64,000 nucleotides of DNA from Chitinophagaceae bacterium UBA1931 (GTDB lineage: Bacteria; Bacteroidota; Bacteroidia; Chitinophagales; Chitinophagaceae): NCBI GenBank assembly GCA_002337125.1, contig DDFJ01000004.1, positions 1,911,889 to 1,975,888 of the forward strand, written 5' to 3'. A program made the position numbers and the translations under genes. The notes under the pieces were generated by a model. That model saw only the letters and a list, made by a program, of their open reading frames with translations, was not told the origin of the DNA and did no database searches. Positions within the stretch are counted from its first letter, which is position 1. Every line of letters begins with the position of its first letter. Below are positions 42,095 to 51,114 of the stretch, in pieces.

Positions 42095-43702
42095 TTATTT
42101 GTCAATCCTGAACCAGTCAACATCTGTAAAGCCGGCATCATTTGTTTTGTTGATTCTTGAAAAGAAGAAACCAACTTTTGCTCCAACCCATCTGCCAGGT
42201 TTTACTTTGAATGGTTCACCAATCGTTTTAAAATTCACTCCGTCTTCACTGTAACTGAAACTGCAAACAGCATCTTTCTTTACCTGAACACGAAAATAAA
42301 TTTCCTTACTGTTCAGCTTTTCTCCATCCTGTACTGTTTCTGTTTTTCCTTTGTCGGCATCTTTACAGGAAGCGAATGAAATATAATTTCCATCTGCTTT
42401 TTTGGTGATGGAAACAGAAGCAAAATCAACACCAATCACAATCAAACCCAAACGTTCACCTTCCCACTTAGGATTGAAGGCAAATTTTGTTGTTGCTGTA
42501 AATTCATCGGCAGGAAATTTCTGTGCAAGAATATTGGGATAAAACCAAGGTGATACTTCTGCATCACCCTTAAGCACAGAAAATAGTTTTAATTGACCAT
42601 AAGGAGTTGGCATGGGCCAGTATTGCTGCGGGTTGGCCTGCCACTGCCATTGCAAACCAAGCGTTGTGCTGTTAAACTCATCGCTTTCATCAGGCGTAAC
42701 AATGGGATATGTTTTACCAACATTTGGTTTTTTATATGTGAGAACAGGTTCGCCTTTCCCATCAGCATCTTTATCCACGCCAATCACCGGCCAGTCATTG
42801 ACCCATTTCATTGGCTGCAGGTGAACCACACGTCCGTATGCTTCTTTATCCTGGAAATGTAAGAACCAGTCTTCGCCTGTTTGTGTTGTTACCCATGCAC
42901 CCTGGTGCGGACCATTAACTGTTGATGCACCTTGATCCATCACCACTTTGCGTTCGTAAGGACCATAAATATTTTTTGAACGAAGAACCAATTGCCATCC
43001 TGTGCTTACGCCACCTGCAGGTGCAAAAATGTAATAGTAACCATTGCGTTTATAAAACTTAGGGCCTTCAAGAGTAGGATCAGCAGCATGACCATCAAAT
43101 ACCATTACAGGATCACTGATGGTTTTTGTTCCTTCCTTATTCATTTCTTTCACCACCACAATTGATTTAATTCCTGCACGGCTGCCTGCATAAGCATGAA
43201 CGAGATACACTTTACCGTTATCATCCCACAGCGGACAGGGATCAATCAAACCCTTTCCTTCTTCTACAAGAACAGGTTCGCTCCACGGGCCCATAATTGT
43301 TTTTGATTTGATGAGATAAATGCCAAAATCAGGATCGGGATAATAAATATAAAATTCATTGTTGTGATAACGGATGGATGGAGCCCAAACACCTGCGCCA
43401 TGTTGCACTTTATCATATACATTGTATGGTGGTTGTTTGATGAGGGCATGACCAATGAGTTTCCAGTTCACCAAATCTTTCGACTGCAGGATGGGCAGGC
43501 CCGGTATATGTGTGAAGGATGAAGCAATCATGTAATAATCATCTCCAACACGAATAGCATCCGGATCACTGTAATCAGCATTGATTACCGGATTTTTGTA
43601 CGTACCATTTCCATTATCAGCCACCCATACTTTTGAAACTGTTTGTGCATGTAAAAAATTTACTGATGCTGCAACCATCAATAAACACATTAATTTTTTC
43701 AT
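42095..43702 (-). CDS. GH43 family glycosidase with C-terminal beta-sandwich
   Basis: I use the ATG at 43702, which starts a signal peptide (MKKLMCLLMVAASVNFLHAQ), giving 535 aa. The five-bladed propeller of GH43 is evident: SDPDAIRVGDDYYMIAS carries the catalytic base, and LEGPKFYKRNGYYYIFAPAGG the general acid region. From about residue 345 a second beta-sandwich (GH43 C2/DUF1349 type, SDEFNSTTLGLQWQWQA) follows. In pectin loci such enzymes remove arabinose, galactose or xylose side chains; which one is not clear. It sits 23 bp upstream of the Tat oxidoreductase gene. Confidence 0.9.
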   Translation of the reverse strand: MKKLMCLLMVAASVNFLHAQTVSKVWVADNGNGTYKNPVINADYSDPDAIRVGDDYYMIASSFTHIPGLPILQSKDLVNWKLIGHALIKQPPYNVYDKVQHGAGVWAPSIRYHNNEFYIYYPDPDFGIYLIKSKTIMGPWSEPVLVEEGKGLIDPCPLWDDNGKVYLVHAYAGSRAGIKSIVVVKEMNKEGTKTISDPVMVFDGHAADPTLEGPKFYKRNGYYYIFAPAGGVSTGWQLVLRSKNIYGPYERKVVMDQGASTVNGPHQGAWVTTQTGEDWFLHFQDKEAYGRVVHLQPMKWVNDWPVIGVDKDADGKGEPVLTYKKPNVGKTYPIVTPDESDEFNSTTLGLQWQWQANPQQYWPMPTPYGQLKLFSVLKGDAEVSPWFYPNILAQKFPADEFTATTKFAFNPKWEGERLGLIVIGVDFASVSITKKADGNYISFASCKDADKGKTETVQDGEKLNSKEIYFRVQVKKDAVCSFSYSEDGVNFKTIGEPFKVKPGRWVGAKVGFFFSRINKTNDAGFTDVDWFRIDK

Positions 43703-43754
43703 TGGAATTTTTCTTGTTTTTTTCATTTTGCCGGGGAGATTTCCCGGTTGTGAT

Positions 43755-44798
43755 TTATAAATCGATTCTTCTTTTTTCTTTCACACTTTTTAATGCTGCT
43801 TCAATCACACTGATCACTTTCATTCCATCTTCACCACTGATGTGTACAGGATTGTTATTGCGTAATGTTTGATAAACGCCTTCGTAAAAATCCATGTAGT
43901 TGCCTTTAAACGAAGGAATATGTTCTCTCACAACTTTTCCATTTACTTCTGAGTGCAGCAATCCTCTTTCAGATTCGGGTTCAATTCCATAATCAGCATC
44001 TGTTGGTTTTTTTCCTGCTTGTAATTGCGTTTCCTGCACATCTGTTTTGGGTTTGATGAACGAACCAAGTTTGCCATGTATCTGCAAGCCGGGCATTGCT
44101 TCACGCACATAGTAACTCGATCTTAATGTTGCACGATGTGTTGGATAAAATAATTTCAGATCAAAATAATCATCCACCTGCGAACCCGGACGGTTGATGG
44201 CGATATCTGCAAACACAGCAGTTGGCATTCCAAAAAACTGTATGGACTGATCAATTAAATGTGCACCGAGATCATACAAACAACCAACAGCTGCAGTAGG
44301 AGCTTCTTTATGTGCTTTATAACTTAATGCAGGAACATAACGGTCGTATCTTAATTCAGCATCAACAATATCGCCCAGCAATCCATCTTCCAACACTTTC
44401 TTTACGGTTTTAAAATCGCTGTCGAAGCGCCTGTTCTGGTAAACAAAGAGTTTACAGTTGTTTTGTTTCGCCAGTTCAATTAATTCCTGTGCCTGTGCAA
44501 CTGTTGCAGTAAAAGGCTTTTCAACCACTACATGTTTACCAGCCTGTAATACCTGCTTTGTAAAATCGTAATGCGTAACACTTGGTGTGTTCACAACAAC
44601 AAGTTCAATATTGTCATCAGCAAGCAACTCTTCCAGTGTGCGGAATGTTTTTACCGATGGATATTTTTCCTGTGCAAGATTTTTTGTGCGTTCCCAAACA
44701 CCATATAAATTAAATGCAGGATGAGCATCAATGAAAGGCGCATGAAACACCCATCCGCTCATACCAAAAGAACAAAGTGCTGTATTAATCTGTTTCAT
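43755..44798 (-). CDS. cytoplasmic Gfo/Idh/MocA oxidoreductase
   Basis: The 347-aa protein has no signal. It has an N-terminal NAD(P)-binding domain and the family motif VVEKPFTATVAQAQELIELA. The C-terminal domain contains CLYDLGAHLIDQSIQFFG. It resembles the Bacteroidota proteins annotated as oxidoreductases of sugars or inositol. In the pectin locus it may handle a released sugar acid. Substrate unknown. Confidence 0.88.
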   Translation of the reverse strand: MKQINTALCSFGMSGWVFHAPFIDAHPAFNLYGVWERTKNLAQEKYPSVKTFRTLEELLADDNIELVVVNTPSVTHYDFTKQVLQAGKHVVVEKPFTATVAQAQELIELAKQNNCKLFVYQNRRFDSDFKTVKKVLEDGLLGDIVDAELRYDRYVPALSYKAHKEAPTAAVGCLYDLGAHLIDQSIQFFGMPTAVFADIAINRPGSQVDDYFDLKLFYPTHRATLRSSYYVREAMPGLQIHGKLGSFIKPKTDVQETQLQAGKKPTDADYGIEPESERGLLHSEVNGKVVREHIPSFKGNYMDFYEGVYQTLRNNNPVHISGEDGMKVISVIEAALKSVKEKRRIDL

Positions 44799-44907
44799 TT
44801 TATTTCAGCTTATTGTTAGATATTTTTGATTACACGAATGAAGTAGGCTATAGATTTCTATTGTTAATCTGTATTGATAATTCGTGTACTAAAATCTTTT
44901 TCACCTT

Positions 44908-45807
44908 TTACAATCCCGCCAGCCAGTTTTTCAAACGTTCCATCCAGTTATCAGCAGTTGTTTTGTTATGCAGACCAAATCCATGTCCGCCATGAGGATA
45001 AAGATGCATTTCAACCGGCACTTTGTTTTTCACACAAGCCTGGTAAAAGCGTACACTGTTTTCAACGGGCACGCCACCATCATCACTTGCATGTACAATA
45101 AATGTTGGAGGTGTTGCAGCTGTTACCTGCAATTCATTGGAGAAAAATTTAATTGTTTCAGCCGATGCTTTTGCACCAACCAAATTATTTCTCGATCCTT
45201 TATGTGTGATTGTACTGTCGAAGCTGATAACAGGATAAAGCAGGATTGCAAAATCAGGACGTACAGAAGTTGTATCGTTATTAGTCGCATCGGCCTTGAA
45301 GTTGAAATGTGTTGCAGCTGTTGATGCAAGATGACCGCCAGCTGAAAAACCCATGATGCCGATTTTGTTTTTGTTCACGCCCCATTGTGCAGCATTCGCC
45401 CGTACAAAACGAATAGCCTGCTGTGCATCCTGCAAGGGTGCAAGACTTTTATCAATATTGAATGTATCATCGGGCAAACGGTATTTCAACACAAAAGCAG
45501 TAACACCCCATTTGTTTAATTCTTCCGCCACTTTAGTTCCTTCTTTATCAAATGCAAGAATACCATAACCACCGCCGGGACAAATGATCACTGCCTGTCC
45601 GTTTGGTGTGGCAGGTTTGTAAACAGTAATTGTCGGGAAGCTTACTTTTTCAATGCGCAGAACATTATCACGAAAAGTTGAATTTTCTTTCTTGGGTGCT
45701 GGTTTTGAATTGGGAACGGCACCGTTGTATAAAGGCATTTCCATTGTTGATTGTGCTGATACAGCAGCAGTAAAAAGAACAGCCGACATAAATAATAATT
45801 TCTTCAT
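44908..45807 (-). CDS. secreted alpha/beta hydrolase, probable carbohydrate esterase
   Basis: The 299-aa protein has a signal peptide (MKKLLFMSAVLFTAAVSAQ) and an alpha/beta hydrolase fold. The oxyanion HGGG-like segment appears as CPGGGYGILAF, the nucleophile lies in GFSAGGHLAS, and HGGHGFG holds the catalytic His. Such esterases of pectin or xylan loci remove acetyl or methyl groups from oligosaccharides. The exact substrate is inferred from context. A 9-bp inverted repeat (TACACGAAT/ATTCGTGTA) lies in the gap downstream, near 44833-44888. Confidence 0.85.
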   Translation of the reverse strand: MKKLLFMSAVLFTAAVSAQSTMEMPLYNGAVPNSKPAPKKENSTFRDNVLRIEKVSFPTITVYKPATPNGQAVIICPGGGYGILAFDKEGTKVAEELNKWGVTAFVLKYRLPDDTFNIDKSLAPLQDAQQAIRFVRANAAQWGVNKNKIGIMGFSAGGHLASTAATHFNFKADATNNDTTSVRPDFAILLYPVISFDSTITHKGSRNNLVGAKASAETIKFFSNELQVTAATPPTFIVHASDDGGVPVENSVRFYQACVKNKVPVEMHLYPHGGHGFGLHNKTTADNWMERLKNWLAGL

Positions 45808-45938
45808 TATGATTTATTTAATGTTTTGTTTGATTAAGGCTTCTAAAGGTAGATTGTTTTTTAAATGAATTGCTTACATGAAGGTGATTATGCCAGTAAA
45901 ACATACCTGTCGCTGACTGATTGCACCCATGCCTTCCG

Positions 45939-46955
45939 TTATTTTTTAACCGGCCATTCAAACTGTTTTGGTTCACTTTTAAACCATCCTGTTTCATCAG
46001 TAACCCATGCACCGCAATTAGAGAAAATTGTTTCAAGCGTATATTCTTTTGCTTCTTTATCGCTTAACTGTTTGCTCCATTTTGCACGCTGTGCAGTTGC
46101 TGCACCTTCGCCTGTGCATTTATATTCAGCATAAAAAACAGTTGTTTCATTTTGTGGGTTGCCCCAGTTATTCCATCCTTCGGGAACAATTTCCTTTGGC
46201 AATTCGCAACGGATGAAGACTGTTTTTGCATGTGCACGCCACGGTCGCCCAAGTGTAATTTTTGTTGCAGCTGTATCCGCAAGTATTTTACAATCGAGAA
46301 ATACATAACCAAACTTTTTGCCGGGAGTTGTGCTTGCTGCAGTAATAAACGAGTTTGTTTTTTCTTTGATGGTGCAGTTTTGAAACACTGCAGTTGATGG
46401 ACCAAAAATAAAATCGGTTGTTCCTTCAATGTAACAATCCTGGAACAGTTGCCTTGATTGCTCGCCTGCTGCAAAAATGGTATCCTGGTTGCCGAGGAAG
46501 CGGCAGTTTTTGAAAACAGCTTTATCTGCATCAACATACAATGCAACTGCTTGTCCCACCGGGCCAGCTGAATTGGCAAACGTAATATTCTCGGCCCTGA
46601 AACGGTTGCCGGAAATTTTTGCAGTTGCTGAAGTGAATGTTGTGAGCTTTCCCCTACCTGAATAATCATTAAAAGTGATGATGGTTTTCTCTACACTTTC
46701 TCCAATGAAAATTACATCGGTGTTAGTGGTGGGTAATTCTATCTTTTCGTTATACACACCATTCTTGATGTACAATGTGATTGGTGCCAGCGGGTAAACA
46801 CGCATAGCATCAATGGCATCCTGTATGTATTTAAAATCGCCGCTGCCATCTTTCGCAACAGTGAAAACATATTTGTATTGCTGCGGGTTAGATGTTTGTG
46901 CAGTTAAGAGTTGTGTACAAACAAACAGCACAGCTGCAAGAAGTATTTTCTTCAT
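45939..46955 (-). CDS. CE8 pectin methylesterase
   Basis: The 338-aa secreted beta-helix enzyme (signal MKKILLAAVLFVCTQLLTAQ) shows all CE8 motifs: GNQDTIFA, then CYIEGTTDFIFG with catalytic Asp, and LGRPWRAHAKTVF near the C-terminus. It removes methyl groups from homogalacturonan so that PL1 and GH28 can attack. It overlaps operon logic with the CE12 gene only 4 bp upstream. Confidence 0.94.
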   Translation of the reverse strand: MKKILLAAVLFVCTQLLTAQTSNPQQYKYVFTVAKDGSGDFKYIQDAIDAMRVYPLAPITLYIKNGVYNEKIELPTTNTDVIFIGESVEKTIITFNDYSGRGKLTTFTSATAKISGNRFRAENITFANSAGPVGQAVALYVDADKAVFKNCRFLGNQDTIFAAGEQSRQLFQDCYIEGTTDFIFGPSTAVFQNCTIKEKTNSFITAASTTPGKKFGYVFLDCKILADTAATKITLGRPWRAHAKTVFIRCELPKEIVPEGWNNWGNPQNETTVFYAEYKCTGEGAATAQRAKWSKQLSDKEAKEYTLETIFSNCGAWVTDETGWFKSEPKQFEWPVKK

Positions 46956-46959
46956 TATT

Positions 46960-47712
46960 TTATTTTTTTACAACAGGTGATATAACCCGTTCTGTTAATT
47001 CAATGTTTAATTCTTTTAATTCTTTCAGTACAAGTTGGGCAATCAACCTTGCACCCAGTTCACTGAAATGCGTATCATCTTTTTTGCCATCGGGGTAATT
47101 GGGATGCTGACCTGCGTCTAAATAATTAAATAAATATTTCGATGTTTCTGCACCCATGCTTTGATACAGCTCCTGGCTTTTTTTATCAAGATCAACCAGC
47201 AATACATTTTCTGCTTTGGCCACATCACGTACAATCTGTGAATACACTTCATGTGTACCTTCAATTTTTCCGTTTGCATCAAACTTTCTTCTTGCAACAG
47301 GTGTAATTAAAATGGGCGTTGCTTTTTTATCTCTTGCTTCCTTTACATACTGCGTTAAATTATTTCTGAACTCTGCTTCAGTTGTGTACGTTTTTTTTGT
47401 GGGCACTTCATCGTTATGTCCAAACTGTATCAATACATAATCACCTTCGCCTGCCTGGTCCATAATCTGTTTCCACAAACCTTCATTTCGGAACGAACTG
47501 GTGCTGCGTCCGTTCTTTGCTTTATTCACCACTGTAACTGTTGAATCCCAGAAATAAACAAAGGGCATTCCCCATCCTGTTTCAGGAAAAGCTTTTGTTT
47601 CTTTAATGGCCATTGTGGAATCGCCGGCCAGAAAAATGTTGATTTTCTTTTTTTGTGGCAGTACAAATGCCATTACAGGTAATGCAAAAAGTAAGATCAG
47701 TTTAGCTTTCAT
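46960..47712 (-). CDS. CE12 rhamnogalacturonan acetylesterase (SGNH)
   Basis: The 250-aa protein has a signal peptide and the SGNH hydrolase blocks: IFLAGDSTMA (Ser), NKAKNGRSTSSFRNEG, IQFGHNDE and DDTHFSELGARLIAQ (Asp/His). CE12 enzymes remove acetyl groups from rhamnogalacturonan I. It is packed between the PL1 and CE8 genes, 18 bp and 4 bp away. Confidence 0.92.
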   Translation of the reverse strand: MKAKLILLFALPVMAFVLPQKKKINIFLAGDSTMAIKETKAFPETGWGMPFVYFWDSTVTVVNKAKNGRSTSSFRNEGLWKQIMDQAGEGDYVLIQFGHNDEVPTKKTYTTEAEFRNNLTQYVKEARDKKATPILITPVARRKFDANGKIEGTHEVYSQIVRDVAKAENVLLVDLDKKSQELYQSMGAETSKYLFNYLDAGQHPNYPDGKKDDTHFSELGARLIAQLVLKELKELNIELTERVISPVVKK

Positions 47713-47730
47713 GTAATCGTTGTTTTGTTC

Positions 47731-49164
47731 TTAATTATTGGTAATACTGTTTATATACATTTCAATGTTGGTAAAATGCCTGTCGAGATTGTGCTCAGCT
47801 GCATCATCTGCATTTGCATTTAAACCATGCTTCACTTCCCATGCATCAGGCATGCCATCTTTATCTGTATCAGCAGGCGCAGGTAATGATTGCAATGCAG
47901 GCCATGCATTTACTGTTTGTTCATACGCAGTTCCATGTGCATATCCGCCCTGCACATCTACAAACTTTCCTTTGTTACTGACAACATCTTTCACAATCCG
48001 TGCATCCATTGTATCTCTTTTAAAACTTGCACCGGCATATTTTAAAACAGAACTGTATGCATCTTTTGCTTTCTGGATATTGATGTTGATTGCAGGATGT
48101 GGAACTGAAACTACAACTGTTTTCTTTTCTTCTTCTGTTGCATTATTTGCCAGGTGAACACCTGTATAATTATTGGATGAAACATCGGGTGCACCTTCCA
48201 CTTCATTTCCGTTTACATACCACTGACCAAAAGAAATTTTATCGTTACGCCATGGATTCGCAATGCGGTAAAGAACATTTTTACGGGTTGAAGGTCCGCT
48301 TTTAAAATAATTGTTGATGATATTATAACGACCACCTTCACCTGCATAAATATTATTCTCACCCCAGTTATAAATAACGTTGTTGCAATAATCAACCAGC
48401 TCGGGTATACCTTGACGTATTCCATTAAAACGTGGATTACGGCTGTTACAATCAGCAAACAAATTATGATGTGCTGATAGATGCTGACCGCCCCAGATAC
48501 CACCATAGCCATGCTGTTCGTAATCCTTATCGCCTGTTTCAAAATGGTAAGAATAGTTTAGCGGTTCTGAAATGATGTTCCATTGAATGGTTGTACTGTC
48601 GCCATTGTAAACAGAAAGTACTTCATCTGTACTCCAGCTTAAACTGCAATGATCAATGATGATGTTTTTGCGTTTCATTCCGCCAAATGCATCATCACCA
48701 CCGTTGCCATCAACCATTCCACCTTTCTGGTATTTATCGCCCATGCGGAAACGCATATAACGGATGATGATGTTATCTCCTCCCAATGATACGGGTCTGT
48801 CGGCAAGACAAATTCCATCACCCGGTGCTGTTTGTCCTGCAATGGTTACATCGCCTTTAATGATGAGATGTGTTTCAAGATGAATCGTTCCTGAAACAGC
48901 AAACACAATCATGCGTTTTTGTTTTGCTTCCGCTGCTACACGAAAACTTCCTTCACCGTTATCATTGAGGTTGGTAACGATAAACACTTTGCCTCCACGT
49001 CCGCCAGTTGTGTATTTGCCAAAACCTTCAGCACCGGGAAAAGCAACAGCATCGCCTGATACATTGGCAGTAGTTTGTGTTGTTTGTTTTTGTGATCGGC
49101 ATGCTGTTGCAACAAGCATCATTATGCCAAGTGAAAAAAGAAATCTGTTCGTCATTTTTTGCAT
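47731..49164 (-). CDS. PL1-family pectate lyase lipoprotein
   Basis: The 477-aa protein has a lipobox (LVATAC, Cys22) and a right-handed beta helix. GAEGFGKYTTGGRGGKVF and the TIAGQTAPGDGICL segment are typical of pectate-lyase-like PL1 proteins of Bacteroidota. It splits demethylated homogalacturonan by beta-elimination, giving unsaturated oligomers for GH105 and KduI. Two ATGs lie three codons apart (49164, 49155). A terminator hairpin stands between it and susD. Confidence 0.9.
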   Translation of the reverse strand: MQKMTNRFLFSLGIMMLVATACRSQKQTTQTTANVSGDAVAFPGAEGFGKYTTGGRGGKVFIVTNLNDNGEGSFRVAAEAKQKRMIVFAVSGTIHLETHLIIKGDVTIAGQTAPGDGICLADRPVSLGGDNIIIRYMRFRMGDKYQKGGMVDGNGGDDAFGGMKRKNIIIDHCSLSWSTDEVLSVYNGDSTTIQWNIISEPLNYSYHFETGDKDYEQHGYGGIWGGQHLSAHHNLFADCNSRNPRFNGIRQGIPELVDYCNNVIYNWGENNIYAGEGGRYNIINNYFKSGPSTRKNVLYRIANPWRNDKISFGQWYVNGNEVEGAPDVSSNNYTGVHLANNATEEEKKTVVVSVPHPAININIQKAKDAYSSVLKYAGASFKRDTMDARIVKDVVSNKGKFVDVQGGYAHGTAYEQTVNAWPALQSLPAPADTDKDGMPDAWEVKHGLNANADDAAEHNLDRHFTNIEMYINSITNN

Positions 49165-49171
49165 ATAAAAA

Positions 49172-49195
49172 GGCTGCTTTAGGGGCAGCCTTTTT
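49172..49195 (-). terminator. terminator between susD and the PL1 gene
   Basis: The arms are GGCTGC and GCAGCC around TTTAGGG, with T/A runs on both sides. Its place between two genes of the same operon suggests that it lowers expression of the enzymes relative to SusC/SusD. Confidence 0.8.
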
Positions 49196-49234
49196 GGTTT
49201 TATGAATTAAAAAGATCTGAAGAATTAAATACTA

Positions 49235-51091
49235 TTAATAACCCGGATTTTGTACAAGGTTTTTATTTGCATCAATTGCAGGCTGTGGCAAAGGCAACAA
49301 TTCAGATTTGCCAGTAACATATCCGGTTGCAAATCTGTCGGAGCAGGTTGTCTTTACAGCTGCACCAATCCATGTAACTTTCGTTGTTCCCGATGGGGTT
49401 GATGTTGGAGCTGTTTTGTATAACGAATTTTTCCAAAGCCCATTTATTGTGTTTACATCCGATGTTGTATTTGTTATATAATACATTGAAAGCGGCAATG
49501 CTGTTGTTAAGCAGTAAGATGGATACCCTGCCATATAAGACGGATTAACCATTGCTGTACTGGTTGACATCTTTACCATATTTGCAGTTGATTCGCTTAA
49601 TGCAGCAGCAAGTAAATTCCAGCGTATCAGGTCATATTTGCGAATGCCTTCACCACCAAGTTCAAGAGCCCTTTCTCTTACGATGTATTTAAAGAAATCG
49701 GATTTTGATAAACCGGCAGGAAGATCAACAGTTACATCAGCAGTTGTGATTGATTTACCATAACCTCTTCTTCTTACCATATTAACAGCATTATAAGCTG
49801 CTGTTGAAGGGCCGCTTAATTCGTTTTCTGCCTCAGCAAACATGAGTAATACATCTGAATAGCGAATGATCTGCCATTTCAATCCAAAGTACTGAACTGC
49901 ACTTGTTGGTGAAATAACGGGATTACTGATCCAGTCTCTCCTGTATTTACCATCCGTCTGGTTTGTAAGCGGCTGCCCGGTTCTTGTTCCTGTTGTTGAA
50001 GTATAATAATGACAGATTGTAACGTCTCTTCTTAAATCAACTGAATCAAAAAGATAAAAGTAAGTTGGCAATGGATTAACGCTGTTGTTTCCAAGATTGT
50101 TTACCCTTGGACCATTGTAATAACCAAGCTTGGTATCTTCTGTGCCTGTAAGGCCAACACCACTTGCCTGAAACATTAATTCTCCGTTTGGATCAGCAAT
50201 TGCATGTGCACAAACCTGGTCTTTCCATAAAGCTTTAAAGCTGGGGTTGAGTGAATGCTGGTTTGAATTCATAATATCATTGCACTCATCTCTTGCAATC
50301 TGGTAATATGCCTGGTAATTTGAACCACGTTGCATTCCTCCTGTCTGGCGCAGCGCATAACCACCCCTGAACAAAGCAATTCTTGCACGAAGTGCTTTAA
50401 TGGTCCCTTTTGTAATACGTTCATCCTGCGGGTCGCCGATTGAAGCCAGATCTCCTCTCCATGGAACAAGGTCTTCAGCAGTTTTTAAATCATTCAGTAA
50501 CTGTGCATATAAAGAATCCCTGTCGGTTTTGGCGGGAAATGGATTTATCAAAGCCAGCTCACCTGCCGGGAGAAAATGCGCAGGTAAATCGCCCCAGTTT
50601 CTGATTGCTTCAAAATAAAACTGGGCTCTTAATGTTAACGCTTCGCCCAGCATCCTTTGCAATTGCTTTTGTTCCTGTGTTGTTCCTTTTGTATACAAAT
50701 CCATTTTAGGAATATTGGATATACAAATATTTGCATATTCAATACCCTGAAACATCTGGTTAAATGGTTTTTCTATTTGTGCGTTACCGGATGTTGCTGC
50801 GTAACGAGCAATATCTCTTCTGTCGTTATCAGCAGATCCTGTAGGGCCCTGCATTTCATCATTATCAAGCGGATAATACAAACTTACACGGATACCATAA
50901 CCCTGATCGCCCACCAAACGGCTGTATACACCGGAGATGGCTTTATACGTACTGGCAACATCTTTAAAAACCAATTCAGGTCCAAGTTCTGTTATAGGTT
51001 GCTGGTCCAGGTATTTTTTACATCCTGTTGATACCAACAACATGCTTATTGCTGCTAAAATTATAAGCTTATTGAATTGTAATGTTTTCAT
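49235..51091 (-). CDS. SusD/RagB-type glycan-binding lipoprotein
   Basis: The 618-aa lipoprotein (STGCKK, Cys24) has the TPR-rich SusD fold, including LRAQFYFEAIRNWGDLP and the C-terminal RERALELGGEGIRKYDLIRWN. SusD-type proteins sit on the outer membrane and cap a SusC channel, binding pectin oligomers. It is 23 bp after the SusC gene and co-transcribed with it. Confidence 0.95.
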   Translation of the reverse strand: MKTLQFNKLIILAAISMLLVSTGCKKYLDQQPITELGPELVFKDVASTYKAISGVYSRLVGDQGYGIRVSLYYPLDNDEMQGPTGSADNDRRDIARYAATSGNAQIEKPFNQMFQGIEYANICISNIPKMDLYTKGTTQEQKQLQRMLGEALTLRAQFYFEAIRNWGDLPAHFLPAGELALINPFPAKTDRDSLYAQLLNDLKTAEDLVPWRGDLASIGDPQDERITKGTIKALRARIALFRGGYALRQTGGMQRGSNYQAYYQIARDECNDIMNSNQHSLNPSFKALWKDQVCAHAIADPNGELMFQASGVGLTGTEDTKLGYYNGPRVNNLGNNSVNPLPTYFYLFDSVDLRRDVTICHYYTSTTGTRTGQPLTNQTDGKYRRDWISNPVISPTSAVQYFGLKWQIIRYSDVLLMFAEAENELSGPSTAAYNAVNMVRRRGYGKSITTADVTVDLPAGLSKSDFFKYIVRERALELGGEGIRKYDLIRWNLLAAALSESTANMVKMSTSTAMVNPSYMAGYPSYCLTTALPLSMYYITNTTSDVNTINGLWKNSLYKTAPTSTPSGTTKVTWIGAAVKTTCSDRFATGYVTGKSELLPLPQPAIDANKNLVQNPGY

Positions 51092-51114
51092 TTCAAATCG
51101 TTTTTATGTTTTTA

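Noticed and set aside
43703..43726. Alternative earlier start of the GH43 protein
   Set aside because: The later ATG at 43702 starts exactly at the signal peptide; the extra eight residues (MKKTRKIP) look like leader DNA.
40216..44798. A second sugar-acid pathway built from the two Gfo/Idh/MocA genes
   Set aside because: Their substrates cannot be read from sequence, and no other pathway gene supports it.
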